From: Antedon mediterranea | Taxonomy: Eukaryota; Echinodermata; Crinoidea; Comatulida; Antedonidae | DNA: 64,000 bases | Direction: 5' to 3' | Assembly (NCBI RefSeq): GCF_964355755.1 | Contig: NC_092677.1 | Location: forward strand, 6,641,001 to 6,705,000 | Part shown: positions 47,168 through 62,200 of the stretch, piece by piece | How the letters are laid out: each line of letters starts with the position of its first letter | Numbering within the stretch: position 1 is the first letter of the stretch | Notes under the pieces: generated by a model | Databases searched by the model: none | Told to the model about the DNA's origin: nothing | The model's input: the letters and a program-made list of their open reading frames with translations, nothing else | Translations under genes and position numbers: made by a program

Positions 47168-47236
47168 TTTAAACTACTGTATCCTGTTTTCAATAGGTGA
47201 TATTCAGCTTCTTTCAAGTGGACATAATTCTACAAT

Positions 47237-50200
47237 ATGTTTGAACAAAAGCATTTGATTGCTGTGTTCTCTGTCCTGTTTGTTACAGTGTATTTATCAT
47301 CATCATCATCAACAACAGAGGTAAATACTTTTATAGCCTTTCCTGCCAAAAAAGAAAATCCTTTGAATTTTGAGTATCAGTGATTTATCGAGGATTTCTG
47401 AAACAGAGTGCTAATGGTAGTAATATGTTTTCCATTTAATATAAAAATATTATATAGCATTTATTTCTTAAAGCTTCCTAATCACAAATTTATTAAATGC
47501 TCTGTTTTATCTCACCAGGTACCCATTTACACCTGAGAGAAGCAAGCGTAAATAAGTAAATTGTCTTGTCTAAGAACATAAGCAAAGCGACCAGTTTCTC
47601 TCGAAGTCCAAACTTGCACTTACACAAATTAAGTATTTTTACCTCTATGGTCCAGTGAATATAGCCCCGCTCAATCGTGATTGTCGGAACTTCAATTTAA
47701 TGCACTTTGATTGGCTGGTGATATGAAAAATACAAATTTGTCAACTTTAACATACATAATAACTGTTCTGAATAAAATAATAATAACAATAATAATATCA
47801 ATGTTGCACCCAATGCTATACTGTACATAAAAACTAAACCCAAACCAAAATATGGGGATACGCTCTCTTTGCTATAATAATAGTAACGTTTGGTGTAATT
47901 GAACCCTGATCAACACCACTTGTGTCTCGGTCATCCCACACTTTAGTGCCCCCTACCATAGTTATAAAAATTAACTCGTAGTACTAAACTGTCTATGATA
48001 GTTTAACTATTCACTTTCAGGAGGATGTCACCCTTGTAGGCTGGGAATTCAGGAGACTGAATTTGTCTAAAATTGAGTCAGAGAACCATCGTATAACACA
48101 TAACAATTTTGAGCTTGAAGAATGTGCCTATGCCTGTGTAGAACAACCCAACATCAACTGTACTCATTTTGAATTTCTTAGCAATGTGTGTCATCTAATA
48201 GATTCCCATAATTCAACCAGTTTCACAATAATTCAGAGTCATGAAGACCTATACAAGCGAAAAACTTTTCATGGTAGGTTTAATAACTGTGGTGGGGTAT
48301 GTGACAAAGCGAATTTTGTTAAATGACATCACTAGATGGTTGGAAAATTTGTGTGGGAACTGCCGATCATTTGATTGTTTACAGAGCTTAGTGTTTTGAT
48401 TTGAGTCTAGGAAAACAGGTTAAATGTATTTATTTAAATGCTATTTATTGAACCTGTCCCTGTCCACATACAGCTAGTACTAATAACCTAGTCTACACCT
48501 ATAATAAGATTAGTAAAATTGTATTGGAAACATTTTTCCTTTGTTATTTAAGGTGTGCCATTTGTAAACTTTACGATATCATATGGATATGGTTTGGGTG
48601 GTTCTGGAAACATTACATTCAATTCAACAGTGGACAATTGCTTAGATGATTGTCGTCAAACTGGTTTTTTTCGAGCCTTCAGATACTACTCCAACAATCT
48701 TTGTGAATGTATATTACAAGTTGACGAAGAGTCATTAGTTGTCGTTGATGTTTTTGGTGTTCGGCCTAGTGAGTTTTTCACAGTTTTCAAAATAAAAAGC
48801 ATTTAAAACCATGCCATAAGCAAGTATGTTTAATATGTTTATATTGAAGATGTATTGCCCCTGAAAATATAATTATTAAACATTTTTTTGTTGAATATGC
48901 CATTTTAATGTCACATAATAGTTATCCACTTTGACCAAAAATTTAGCTGCAAAAAAAATTATTTACCTGAATAAACTGTAATTTAAAGCAGAAAGTAGTC
49001 AAATTGGCTGCCAGCCAATGGATTTTTGGTTGAATTTAACCATTTATTTTGTAATTATATAAGTGAAAACATTATTTTTTAGGGGTTTTTTTCTACGGAA
49101 GTGATTAACTTTATTAAAACTACAAAATACCCTATTAATTTTTCATGTTTTTGGGGGACAATACATCTTTAAAAAAAAGCATTTTACCAATCTATATCGC
49201 AATTAATTAAATGCAAAGTACTGTAACCTTTTCTAAATAGCTATAAATATTAATTGGATTTTAATGGTAAAGTTTATCACAAGTTTAAGAATATTGGGTA
49301 GCTCACCTCTGACCTTTCTCATTTTAATATTGATATTCTATAGCAAAATGTAATCTGGATTGTGATAATGGATACCTTAATCCATTCCTATGCTACTGTA
49401 AATGTAACGATGGTTGGTATGGCAAACATTGTAGAACCAGTGGTAAGTGTTTTCCTCTTTTTCATATTGTTTTTTCAAGCCTTGTATGAAAGAAATAAAA
49501 TCAAAATTAATTTGAGTATTGTCAAGGATTTCCAATAAATTTATTTTATTTTATGACAATCATATTTTTATTACGGAGTTACAAAACACAGGGTTAAAAC
49601 ACCGGGTTTAAACACCTTAATGCATTCAGCTCTGGAAACTCACCGAGGACTACTGTGCATGCAATGTAAAAGGTACTGTCGTGGTATCAAGTATCAAGTA
49701 TCAAGTATAATCTTTATTCGTTCCCACAAGGAGAAAATTACATTGCTCGTCTTCAAATACATCATAATTACAATATATAAAATAACATGACAATACAACA
49801 ATACCAATATTAAAAACTCACAACAAGAACATATTATTTCATGGTGCTCATCTGGATGAATGTCGCTGATGTCTCCTGATACCTGTGGGCAGAAAGGAGA
49901 AAAGATATCGGTTTGTCTCAGCAGCCGCGGATCGCAATCTTCCACTAAGAGCACTCCTGAGACTGCCTAAATCGGAATTCACAGGATGACTTTCATCCCT
50001 CAACACCATCCCAAAAAGCCTGTCCAGGTTCTCGCAATAAACTGAATTCACCGACTGCTGACACAAACCAGACATCCTCTCAACCCTTCTTACCACACGA
50101 TCAATTCTACCCTTATCTCCCTCTGTAACATTTCCACCCCACCCTGCAATACAATATTTCCAAACCCCAACAATAATAGACTGATAGAATGTAATCAAAA

Positions 50201-53200
50201 TATTATTATTTACACTGAACTTGTTTAGTTGTCTTAAACAGTACATTCTAGTATTTACTTTCTTCATAACGAGATCCAAGTGGTCACGTCAATTTAGTGT
50301 TAAATACAACCCCCCAGATATTTATATGTTTCCACCCTCTGAATTTGCCTACCCATTATGTCAACTAGATCACATTTATTCGTTTTCTTTCTAAAATCTA
50401 TAATCATTTCCTTTGTTTTTTCAACATTCAATTCTAAAAAGTTATCATTACTATATTTTACAAAATTATTAATCTCATTTAAATATGAAGTGCAATCGTC
50501 CTTTTGAATCAAGCCAATCATCGCCGTATCGTCAGCAAATCGTACAACTGGGCAAGAATCATATTTAGATCTATAATCACTTGTATACAAGGTAAACAAA
50601 AAAGGGGCTAATACAGTGCCTTGTGGCGCACCTGTATTGGAAACACTAACATCAGAACATACTGTTGCTTTCTGTTTGTTAGAAAATTCAGAATAAAAAG
50701 AATCAAATTAAAGGGAATGGCCATCTTACACAGCTTATCTACTAGTAAATGGGGTTGAATAGTGTTAAACGCAGAGGAGAAGTCGTAATATATAACACGG
50801 GCTGAATTTCAAACCTTTGTTTTATCTAAATGACGATACAGCCTTTCAAGTTTAACGACAATCGCATCTTCTGTGCTCCGAGCACTTCTGTATGCAAATT
50901 GCATAGGATCAGTATGTGTAGTGACTATTGGTTTTAAGCATTTTAAAACAATTTTCTCACATATTTTACCTACAACTGATGTTAAGGCAACTGGCCTGAG
51001 ATCATTCATATACTTAATAACACGGCTTTTTGGAATAGGAACAATAGATGATTGTTTCCATGTTTCTGGAAGTGAACTTAATTGTGAAACACAAATTAAA
51101 AATATTTGAGAAAATATACGATAACTGCATTGCACATGATTTTAAAATATTTGGTTTAAGTTTATCGGGCCCGGGAGCTTTCTTAGCATTCAAATTTCTA
51201 AAATACTTATATACTTCACCCTCATTTGTATCAATTTTTATGTCATTTATATTTGATTCAAGCTGACACTTCCGTTCCTTAATTTCTTTTGAAAAATCAT
51301 ATTGTTAAAACGATTGAAAAATATATTTAATTTATTTGCATATTCTTTGTCAATTTTTGGTAGCGATACAGATTTTTGTTTATTATTTATATGTCCACTC
51401 ATTAACCTCATTCCTTGCCACACCTCTTTCATGTTATTTTCCGTGAACTTCTTTTCACCTTTTTTTTTAAACTTGTATTTTTCTTTACGTATTGCACATT
51501 TTAATTCTTTTTGGACCTCTTTTAATTTCTCTTTATTACCTTCAGCAAATGCTTTCTGTTTCCGGTTAATAATAATTTTCACATCTTTGGTTATCCACGG
51601 TTTATTATTCGCAAACATTTTAACCTTTTTAGTTGGGATAAGCATATCACTACAAAAGTTTATATATTCAGACACTGTGTTCGTAAGTTCATTCAGATCA
51701 TTAGCGTTATTAATAAATATCTCCCAGTCCGTATCATCAAATGCATCTTGTAGGCGTTCCGTTGCTTCCGCTGTCCATTTCTTTACTTTAATAGTCCTTG
51801 GCTTCTCTCATTTAACTAATGGAATGTATTTCGGGTTTAGTACGATTAAAAAATGATCTCCCAAGCACAGCCACTGGGTTGAAACATATGCGTTTTTCAC
51901 ATTTGTGTAGGGTCTGTGGGTCAGCCGAACAATTATTTATTTATATTATTATTGTATTAATGATATAGGGCATTATTATTTTTTTTATTACAAAAATATG
52001 GTTGTGGTACCCTATTATCTATAATCACAAGCTAAAAATTATGTGGTTTTCCCCTTCGTTTTCATGTGAACACAAATTGGTTAGTAATTTCAATTTTAAC
52101 AGTGCATCCTTTTCTTTAATATAGATGTATGTTTAGGAGAATTGGGAATAGAAGATGGTTCAATCACAACAATAAGAAGATTAATTGTGGAGATGGATTC
52201 ACTACATTTCAATAGTAGTCAATTAAGCTTTACAATTTTGTCTCGACACACAGATTCTGTTGTGTTACTAGAAATATTTCTCCCTGTTGCTACTAATCTA
52301 ACAGCTGTAAGTTGATAACAGATTTAAATAATTTGAATTCAGTTTAAGGTCACACAAACTGCAAAAAGTTTAGGTCCAATTATTTTATAGTAAATATGTA
52401 TATCTATAGCATCTGCAGACAGTGTAACATGATTCTTGTTTAATTTTCTCAGAAATTTCAATATCTTGTTGCTGAAACATTACCTTTAATGGCCTACTAA
52501 ATAATTTTTTTTTAATTATCAGAAATATTATCTTCAATCCCGAAGGATCATCTACAATTCGTCAATTTTATTAATTCAAATCTAGTTATTGATATTATTG
52601 TAACTAATGTACCAATTAAACAAATGACTATTATCGGGATATTAAGAATAAAACTTAGTAGGTTTATTATTTAATATTTCAGTGATGCCTAAAGTTCTTT
52701 CTACACTATCAAACTAGTTTGACAAAAAAAGTGTGATGTGGCTATATATGGTAGTGATATGACATCATCATGTCTATATATGGGCACATCACATTGTTTT
52801 GTCACATAAAGTTTGATACTATAGACAGAGCTTAACACCATCCTCTTTATTTTGATTATTAATTTACAGATAGCTTTCTATGGAGAAAAAACCGTATCAG
52901 GAGATGATGCCATGATTTTGAGATATTTCATTAGTTATTTTCAAGATGGTAAACAACATTATGTTGTTGGGGAGGATGATGAAATAATGTTTGTAAGTAG
53001 TGCATTAGTATCGGGGATTAGTATACAAATAATGAATGTTCAGAATAACAATAAGTGTCTTGAAACTAGCTGTTACGCCACTGCTGAACAACCAGCCCCC
53101 AACTTTTGAAAATTACAATGCAAAGATACTGTAAAACATACAGTTCAGCACTTAGTTTTACAATTTTTAGGGCCTGGCAAGCACCCCCTCAACTGCCATT

Positions 53201-56200
53201 TCAAAATCCTTTTCATTCCTTTTTTTTCACATTTGTTTTTCAATAATTTGATATTAATTATTTTGATACAGTAGTTACATATGTTTTAAATATTTTAAGG
53301 TGTGTGTAAACAAGAGTGGGATAAAAATTAAAATTAGCCTAGTATATGCATACTAAATCTGCTATGTATTATGAAAATGCTTATGTTTAGTTTCCAGGAA
53401 ATTTTCATTCAAGCAAATTCCGCTTTCAAGTGTTGCCATTACCAATTTATACAAGGAGATTGATGATCAATGGTATACATTGGCAAAACGAACAAGCACT
53501 AAGGTTTAAACTTTATGGATGCCCATATTTTGGTCAGTATTTCTTGCATAAACTTAAAAAAACATTACTAAATTTTATAATAAATTAACCTTAACCTGTA
53601 ATAGTTGTCTTATTGGAATTGAAGATAATATTATGAAATATTAAAAAAGAGAAATCAAAAGTTACATTCAGGACCTGCAACAACATTCTTTATTTTTATA
53701 TTCCATATAAATGCAGTAATATAGCAACTCATTTTTGTTTTGTGTAGATGCGACAACAGATGGATCTACTACAAGTGCTTTATCTGAGAGTGTCACCTCT
53801 AGTATGCCTACTACCACTATAACAACAACAGGTGTAGATACAACAACAGGTGGATCTACTGCAAGTGCTTTATCTGAGAGAGTGACTTCTAGTATGCCTA
53901 CAACCACAATAACAACAACAGGTGGATCTACTACAAGTGCTTTATCTGAGAGTGTCACCTCTAGTATGCCTACTACCACAATAAAAACAACAGGTGGATC
54001 TACTACAAGTGCTTTATCTGAGAGTGTCACCTCTAGTATGCCTACAACCACAATAACAACAACAGGTGTAGATACAACAGGTGGATCTACTACAAGTGCT
54101 TTACCTGAGGGAGTGACTTCTAGTATGCCTACAACCACAATAAAAACAACAGGTGTAGATACAACAACAGGTGGATCTACTACAAGTGCTTTATCTGAGA
54201 GAGTGACTTCTAGTATGCCTACAACCACAATAACAACAACAGGTGTAGATACAACAACAGGTGGATCTACTACAAGTGCTTTACCTGAGAGTGTCACCTC
54301 TAGTATGCCTACAACCACAATAAAAACAACAGGTGTAGATACAACAACAGGTGGATCTACTACAAGTGCTTTATCTGAGAGTGTCACCTCTAGTATGCCT
54401 ACAACCACAATAACAACAACAGGTGTAGATACAACAGGTGGATCTACTACAAGTGCTTTACCTGAGAGAGTGACTTCTAGTATGCCTACTACCACAATAA
54501 CAACAACAGGTGTAGATACAACAACAGGTGGATCTACTACAAGTGCTTTATCTGAGAGTGTCACCTCTAGTATGCCTACTACCAAAATAACAACAACAGG
54601 TGTAGATACAACAACAGATGGATCTACTACAAGTGCTTTACCTGAGAGAGTGACTTCTAGTATGCCTACTACCACTATAACAACAACAACAGGTGTAGAT
54701 ACAACAACAGGTGGATCTACTACAAGTGCTTTACCTGAGAGTGTCACCTCTAGTATGCCTACTACCAAAATAACAACAACAGGTGTAGATACAACAACAG
54801 GTGGATCTACTACAAGTGCTTTATCTGAGAGTGTGACCTCTAGTATGCCTACTACCACAATAACAACAACAGGTGTAGATACAACAACAGATGGATCTAC
54901 TACAAGTGCTTTACCTGAGAGAGTGACCTCTAGTATGCCTACAACCACAATAACAACAACAACAGGTGTAGATACAACAACAGGTGGATCTACTACAAGT
55001 GCTTTACCTGAGAGAGTGACCTCTAGTGTGCCTACAACCACAATAACAACAACAACAGGTGTAGATACAACAACAGGTGGATCTACTGCAAGTGCTTTAT
55101 CTGAGAGTGTCACCTCTAGTATGCCTACTACCACAATAACAACAACAGGTGTAGATACAACAACAGGTAGATCTACTACAAGTGCTTTACCTGAGAGAGT
55201 GACCTCTAGTATACCTACTACCACAACAGTTGAATCTAATTCTGGAGGCGGTCTGGTTGCTAGTGTACCTCCGCTGAATTTATCTAATACCAATGCAGGT
55301 AAGTTCAACTAGTGGAGTATGTAGGCTGAAATATTTATACAACACCCTTCTTATGCTATGTATATGCATGTTTTCACAGACAATGTTCAGTCCCCTAACT
55401 GAGCCGTTATGAACAGGGAAGTCAGTCACCGCCAAATGTCTGCTGCCATAATAAAGGGAAACTTGTCCCCTGGTGCTACTTCAGCTCACCAACCGCCCAA
55501 ATTTGACCGATCCACTAGTAGCGTTTTCAAGTAGCCTTTCCAGGTGGTTTAGTAACTACATGGAATCCACTTCTGTTTATACAATACGCCAACGTAGAAC
55601 TGTGTTGATTTAGCGTGTTGTATAAATGGGCCCTAATGGTGTTTATTTCTGTTTCTTCCAAAACCACCAAATTTGGTACACAGGTTTTCCAATCAATCTA
55701 GCACCGATATTCATAAATAATGCTCAGAGGCACTTGACAAAGTTAAAGAGGAAATGCTTTATGTAAATACACATTTTGAAGATATTGACCTTTTCTTCCA
55801 CAATAAATTCAATTTATGATGGGCGTTAAGCAAACGGCTACTTAATTTACATAAGTTGAAATGTTGAGACATTTTCACTGAAAAAACTGATTATAGATGA
55901 TTTTGAGTTCAGTATGTTCAGAACATATACATTCCTATTTACTATAAATGGAGTACTTTTTGAAAAAAAAAATGATAACAAAAGAATTAAGTACCATTTT
56001 TAACCTTTCAGTAATTTTTCATTTACAGAGTTGTTGTAGTCGAGTTTATTTTGGTTTATTTTATTGTTCAAAATATACATTATATCATATTATGTTACTA
56101 TTCACAGTTTTTTCAAAGAAACATGCAGCTTTGCTTTTGCCCTTTACCGCAGCATGGAAATGAATTTTTAAGTGGAGAGTCAGGGGTGTTATGCTTGATT

Positions 56201-59200
56201 TTTAAATAGGAGATGGGGGCTTTAAACACCAATTATTTGAGCCACACACCTCTCACTAGTCTAGTTGGCCCAAAAATGACACCCTACACGAAGAAAAAAA
56301 GTGTGAGCAAACAGTGTGCTCGCATTGATTCTTGAAACATTTTGTTTGCTTTTGCTTAGGAGAGGGAGGAGATTTGGTATCTACCACAATTCCCTTGTAT
56401 GATCCAACAGATGCAGATGTACAAAAGATTATTGATCGATCCAATCAACGAAACAACGACTCGGGGGAAGATAGCATGGAGGAGGAAGACAACTCGGGGG
56501 AAGATAGCATGGAGGAGGAAGACAACTCGGGGGAAGATAGCATGGAGGAGGAAGACAATTCGGGGGAAGATAGCATGGAGGAGGAAGAAGAAGGGCAAAA
56601 AGCAAAAGCAGCTCCAACCATTCCTCCCCCTAGGCCATCAATTCAAAGTTTAATAAGCAGCAAAACAGAAGATCTTTCGTCCTGTGCAACTGCATTGTGC
56701 GTAAATCAAAGTGTATCCTCTGTTCATTGGGCGATAGAACAATCATCTGGTGACATTGATACAGAGATATTACTCACTTACTTCAAATTCATTGATACCC
56801 TTTTGAACAGCAGTCTGCCAACTACAAATGTAAGGTTTACTTTTACACAATTCAAGATACTCTTTCTTCTTCGAACTGGTTGCTGTATGAACTCTCCCCC
56901 AAAAATGTGGAGTAATTACGCTGTATTGTAGACTTTTGATAACTTTCCATTCATCTTATATTTATACAGTCAACCTGGGCTGGGCTAATAGTTCTGGATG
57001 GTAGTAAATTGGGTGAAAATGTCCTGCCAGCAAATTGTATATGTAGTCTGATGATTTTTTAAATTTTTGTTAACTTTTGATTTTATTTTTTATTTCTAGA
57101 CATTATTCCAGGTTCTAAAGAAAATAGACAGTCTATTGAATGTATCAAACCTACCAGTAAAACATTCTATTCAGGTAGGTTTACATGGTTTCAATAATGT
57201 TCTCATTTTCCAATCCATACACTAGCTTCTGTCTCTTGATAGTCGGTAGTACTAAAATGCTCTGATGCCAAATACTTGATCTTTCACCTCTCAATTGTTT
57301 TGGATATGCAGGTTGTACATATCACAAGTGTTACTTGACATACAGTACCATGTTGCAGACTTTTTTTGCCAAAGTACTCATATTTTATCAGCGTTTGCCT
57401 CCAGGTTTATTATATAGGCTGTCAGTAGTATGTTGTCTTTGGTGCTCCTTCAAGATATGAAAATATGGATCTTTCAGTTTGCAACAACGTGTTGCTGGTC
57501 GCAGCCTGGACCTGGAAATCAAACCTGTGTCGAGCGACAACACACATCCCAATATCTCCATATACACGTAATGAATTAACATGATGTTCTTAGGTCATTG
57601 GTTGTCAGTGGTTGTTGCAAATTAAAGATCCCTAATATTCTTTTGTTATTCTTCACAGGAAGATACCAATGTAACTAGTAGCCTTCTGTCAGCTGTTGAA
57701 AATGTAGCCATCAAATATTTCTTGCTTAAACCAAATGAATCCAGGATAAATGGTATCAACGAATTCAGTAAGAAATTTATATTCTGAGTTTTTTTATATT
57801 AACTCCTTCTTTCCCCAAAGAGAATACAGCCTAGTATTTCTGTCCACACAATTCCCTATCTTGGGCTGCCGTCACTGCCTCAGTCTACTTCCTGTTCCCT
57901 AATTTTGTATTAATTTGAGATAAATTGTGACTACTATGTGAAAGTTTAAAAGAGTTTCCAGATGTCACAGGAAAATGATTTTACTTTCTTTTAAATAAAT
58001 GTTCAATCCTTTTGTAGATGTGAGATGGGTTAATTTTGCCTCCAAACGAGGAGACACGAAGATGAACTTTACAAACAAGGAGGAAATAGTTGCAGAATTA
58101 TCTACTACCAGTGTTTTAGATGCATATGGTCAGTGAATCAATTGTGATCTTTAGTGGTCTCTAATTAGTCATTTTTTTCAAGGGTTAAGGTTATCTACTG
58201 TACATAATCCTTTTCATAGCAGGGCCGTAGACACCAGTACGGTTGGTAACTTCAACCTGACTACTTTTTCAAAAGTTTCCTTTGACAACCTTGTGGCCAG
58301 CACACATATTGTTCCTCTTGTATAGAGGGAATCACAAACAATGGTTATATTCAGGTGTTCGAAGGAAACAAAATTAAAAAATTCTTCCTATGGTTAGAGA
58401 TTATATAAAATCAGTATATTATATATCATATATCTCTACGCTTCCTTGTAACTTCCTTGATACTTGACCACAAAGTATGAGTGCAGACAAGAAGCTTGCA
58501 AAGGCAGAAGATGATATTAATTTCCTAAACAAATATAATATATATAAAATATTTTTTTTATAACACTATGTCCAGATTATATGGTTTCCATTGTGTATGA
58601 GGGTTTGCATCTCAATCAACCAAACAAAGAGACTATTGGTAGTCATATAATGTCTGTTGCCTTTGCCAACCAAAATGGAAACAAACTAAATGGTGGAATA
58701 CATCTTCAGTTAAAGCTGAACCTAGTAGGTTTTCCACTTCTTCTTCTTCACAAATTATAACATCAAATTTTACTTTCACTCCCAGCAAAGTATATATATA
58801 TATCACTGGGCAGTTAAAGGGGTTTATATGCCTGTTGAATTGATATATAAATTAATATTAGAAGAGATATCAATTTGATCTTTGTTGCACATGTACAGTA
58901 TTTACACTGAAAATTCCAGACTCTGCTTTTTCTAATTTTCACCGATTTTATTTCATTTCATACTTATAATATTAATTTTTGTATACATGGACAATACAAT
59001 ACATACACATATGTTATACTATTATTCTTTAGGTTGAGGATGTGTACACTATACCAACGTGTAATTTCTGGGATGTACATCAAAGGCAAGTATCAAGTCA
59101 TGAATGAATGGCAATTATGGTACCCAGTGGTGAGGGTACTTGCAGATAACACAGTACCATGTGTTAAGTTGGCATCAGGAAAAAGTGGTTAAACACCTGT

Positions 59201-62200
59201 GTGCTTCATACGGTTTGGTGCCACCAAAGGCTTCCTATAAAGATATACATTGATGAGTGGGTCAATGTTTTGAAGATAGACAGAAAAGCCCTACCCTTCT
59301 CTTCCCAGCACAATATAAAAATTGTTGCTCAATTAAAACTACAATTTCATACTGTTGATTTCCAATATTTTGAAGTCTAGATTTTAATGCTGTTTTCACC
59401 TCAACATTACTATATTTTCTCACTTGGTTATAAACACCCACCCCTGAAAGTTCTGGGCTTTGTTTGTAATTGTTATTATGACAAGTTTAATTTAATTTAA
59501 AATTTGCTTTTAAACCAGTGATTGGTCTGATTATGGCTGCCAAGTTATGTCATTCAACGATTCATGGGTCAACTGTCTTTGTAACCACACAACCTCATTT
59601 GCTGTTTTGATGCAAGTTTCAGAGGTGAAAAAAAATTGGTTTTAAAATAATCAAATCATAATCGTAATAATATCCTGATAATAAAGTGTCTAATGTTGTG
59701 AAATCTCAAAGCGCTGTACATATTATTACCCCGGTCATTTTTGGATTAAACACATATGGAAACATACGCCCATGTTGTAGCTAGTAATCAGTGCAGAGTG
59801 GGTTTTGACCTTACCATGCATCCATTTGTACACCTGGGAAAGAGGCAAACGCATGCAAATGGTCTGGCCTAAGAATACAAGCAATGCGACAAGCGTTTCA
59901 TCCAAAATCACAATTTCACAATCAGTACTTACTGTATCACACACACTCACACATTACCTACAACTTTATAATCAATAAATTGTCACTTTATAATCATAAT
60001 AAATTACAGTATATACCATTTTAAAAGCTAGCATTATTAACGCAATCCTAATTAAAATGTTTTCAGGTTTCTATTAGTGAAACGAATGAGAAGGTGTTAA
60101 GTATGATAACTCTCATTGGAGTCTCTATATCAATCATATGCCTGGTCCTTACATTGCTATCATACATTGTGCTCAAGTAAGATTTTAATTTTTATATACC
60201 TTTTTATCATACGCAATCTCATTAATTCATATCCCATTTTCCTAGGATAATGAAAAAGAGGGGTTACAATGCCCTCTGTAAATCAAATTTCTAGTTCAGA
60301 AGCAGCAGGTAGTCCTTCTGAACTTTGAAAGCCCCTCGATTCCCCCTAGTGTACAGTACAGGCCCTCTAGTGTACAGTACAGGCCTGTAGAAGTTATATG
60401 CCAATCTAATCTGTATGCCAATATCGCTTTGATTGGAGAAGCCTTGCCAGGTTGCAAGACTTTCAGCGCTTGTGATGATGAGTACAAATACATAAGTTGT
60501 TGGCAGTTCCTTTGGAATGTATCCTCTCACCCTGCTGTATCATACTTGACCTTTAGTTTAAAAAAATGTACTACTAGTTGAAAATATATTAAATGTCACT
60601 GTTATTACTTTACTTTAGGTTACTACACCAGAAAAACATAGCAATCCATGCCAATCTCGCACTATCGTTACTATTTGCTCATTTGATCTACATTACAGGA
60701 ATTGATGCTACGGGAAATAAGGTTTGTTTTAATCAAATCTGTTAACACCTATAAACTTTTATTTTATATTTTATCCTATTTTATTCACCTAGAGGCTTGA
60801 AAAAGAAAATCATGCAGTGATCATGTGAACAAAATGCATATGCATATACTGACCATGTGATCAAATGTAATGGATCATGTGTAAGACATGAAGAAGACAT
60901 GTATTTATTATAACAAAACTGATTTCCAAGAACTGACCATGTGAACAACATAAGATTGTCATGACTTTAACATTTTGCAATGTTTATTGCAAACATCAAT
61001 TATTATATCTTTTATTAATTTATATATATAATTTGAAAATTTACTTCTTTTCTACTTCTTTGTAGACTGTATGCAAAATAATAGCGATTCTTTTACATTA
61101 CTTCTTTCTTGCATCGTTTGCATGGATGATGATAGAGGGCGCTTACCTATACGTGAAATCCAGCCATGCTCATCGCAAACCACTGACTCTCCTACATTAT
61201 GCTCTAATTGGTTGGGGTAGGTTACATTATTAATAATTATTATCTTGAAAAAAATTGCATTTGGATCCTAAATATTATAGATGAGAGAATTTTTCTTTTT
61301 TGTTGATCCAATCAGTACTTTTCGAATGGTTGAAAAAAAGAAAAAATTGATCAGGGTTGTGATTTTATGTTTTAGTCAACAGTCTATCATTTTTTTTATT
61401 TTTTTTTTCTACTTTTAAAAATAAAAATAATTCTTTTGAAAACTTCATATAAAATATTTCTGCATTTTTCTTTAAAGTGTCACCACTTTTCATAGTTGGT
61501 ATAACAGCTGCTGCAAGATATAATGGATATGGAACACCTGAAGCGTAAGTTACAATTATAATCAATCAATACTAAGAATGCAGAATTGTACTACATTTAT
61601 AACAACTCTCAAAACAGCCAGAAAAGTTTGCAGAGCTTTTGAGAAACACTTGCCCTTAATCATCATTATATATTATATATTTTTATAACGAATAAGAAGG
61701 CATAATGTTTCAAATTAAGATTTAGAAATAATTTTTGTTCTAGGTGTTGGCTTGGCTTAGAGGATGGTGTTACATGGGCATTCGTTGCTCCAGTGCTTGT
61801 TGTTGGAATAGTAAGTTACAGTGGCTTACCATCAAATTTAATCATACAAATAAAGTCATTTTCCCTTGAATTCTTGTCCCTGTCAGTGCTTAAAGAATAC
61901 TAATAATACCTTTGTATCTGTGTACACAGGTCAGAAACATAGTTACCAAGAGAAAAACACTATTTACTTACGAAAACTTAGCTTACCAACTGAGAACTCA
62001 CATTATTTTATACATATTTATGACATGACTTACTTGTTTCTAGATTAACACACTTATAATGGTGAGGGTTATCAAGACGTTTAATTCACTGAAGACTAAT
62101 GCAGATAAAGCCAGGACACAGAGAATGAGGCAAGAACAATATGCAATTAGTATAGTTTTACAGGCACTATTTTATGTATAAAAGAAGACTTGTGTTATGC

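Larger units (their letters stand above)
43690..47236. other. AT-rich intergenic region
   Basis: No gene recognised. Holds the SEL1L3-like 3' UTR, an AT microsatellite (45162-45214), a local duplication (46120-46180 and 46218-46280, 'gacagtgtgagcagagaggttttt/ggaatt') and an M2 MITE copy (46632-47167). A possible non-coding first exon of the receptor gene ends at GATCAAG before GTAATA near 46436; its partner acceptor would be TCAATAG near 47200. Confidence 0.5.

Noticed and set aside
53748-55298. Possible CRISPR-like array
   Set aside because: Regular spacing comes from a protein-coding mucin repeat in an animal gene; there are no unique spacers.
53668-55308. 546-codon open frame on the minus strand (VVVSTPVV.. 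repeats)
   Set aside because: It is the exact antisense of the mucin tandem repeat exon. The sense frame joins neighbouring exons in phase and the antisense has no domain or splice context.
56356-56653. Several 62-84-codon frames in other frames and on the minus strand
   Set aside because: Shadows of the acidic 33-bp repeat exon.
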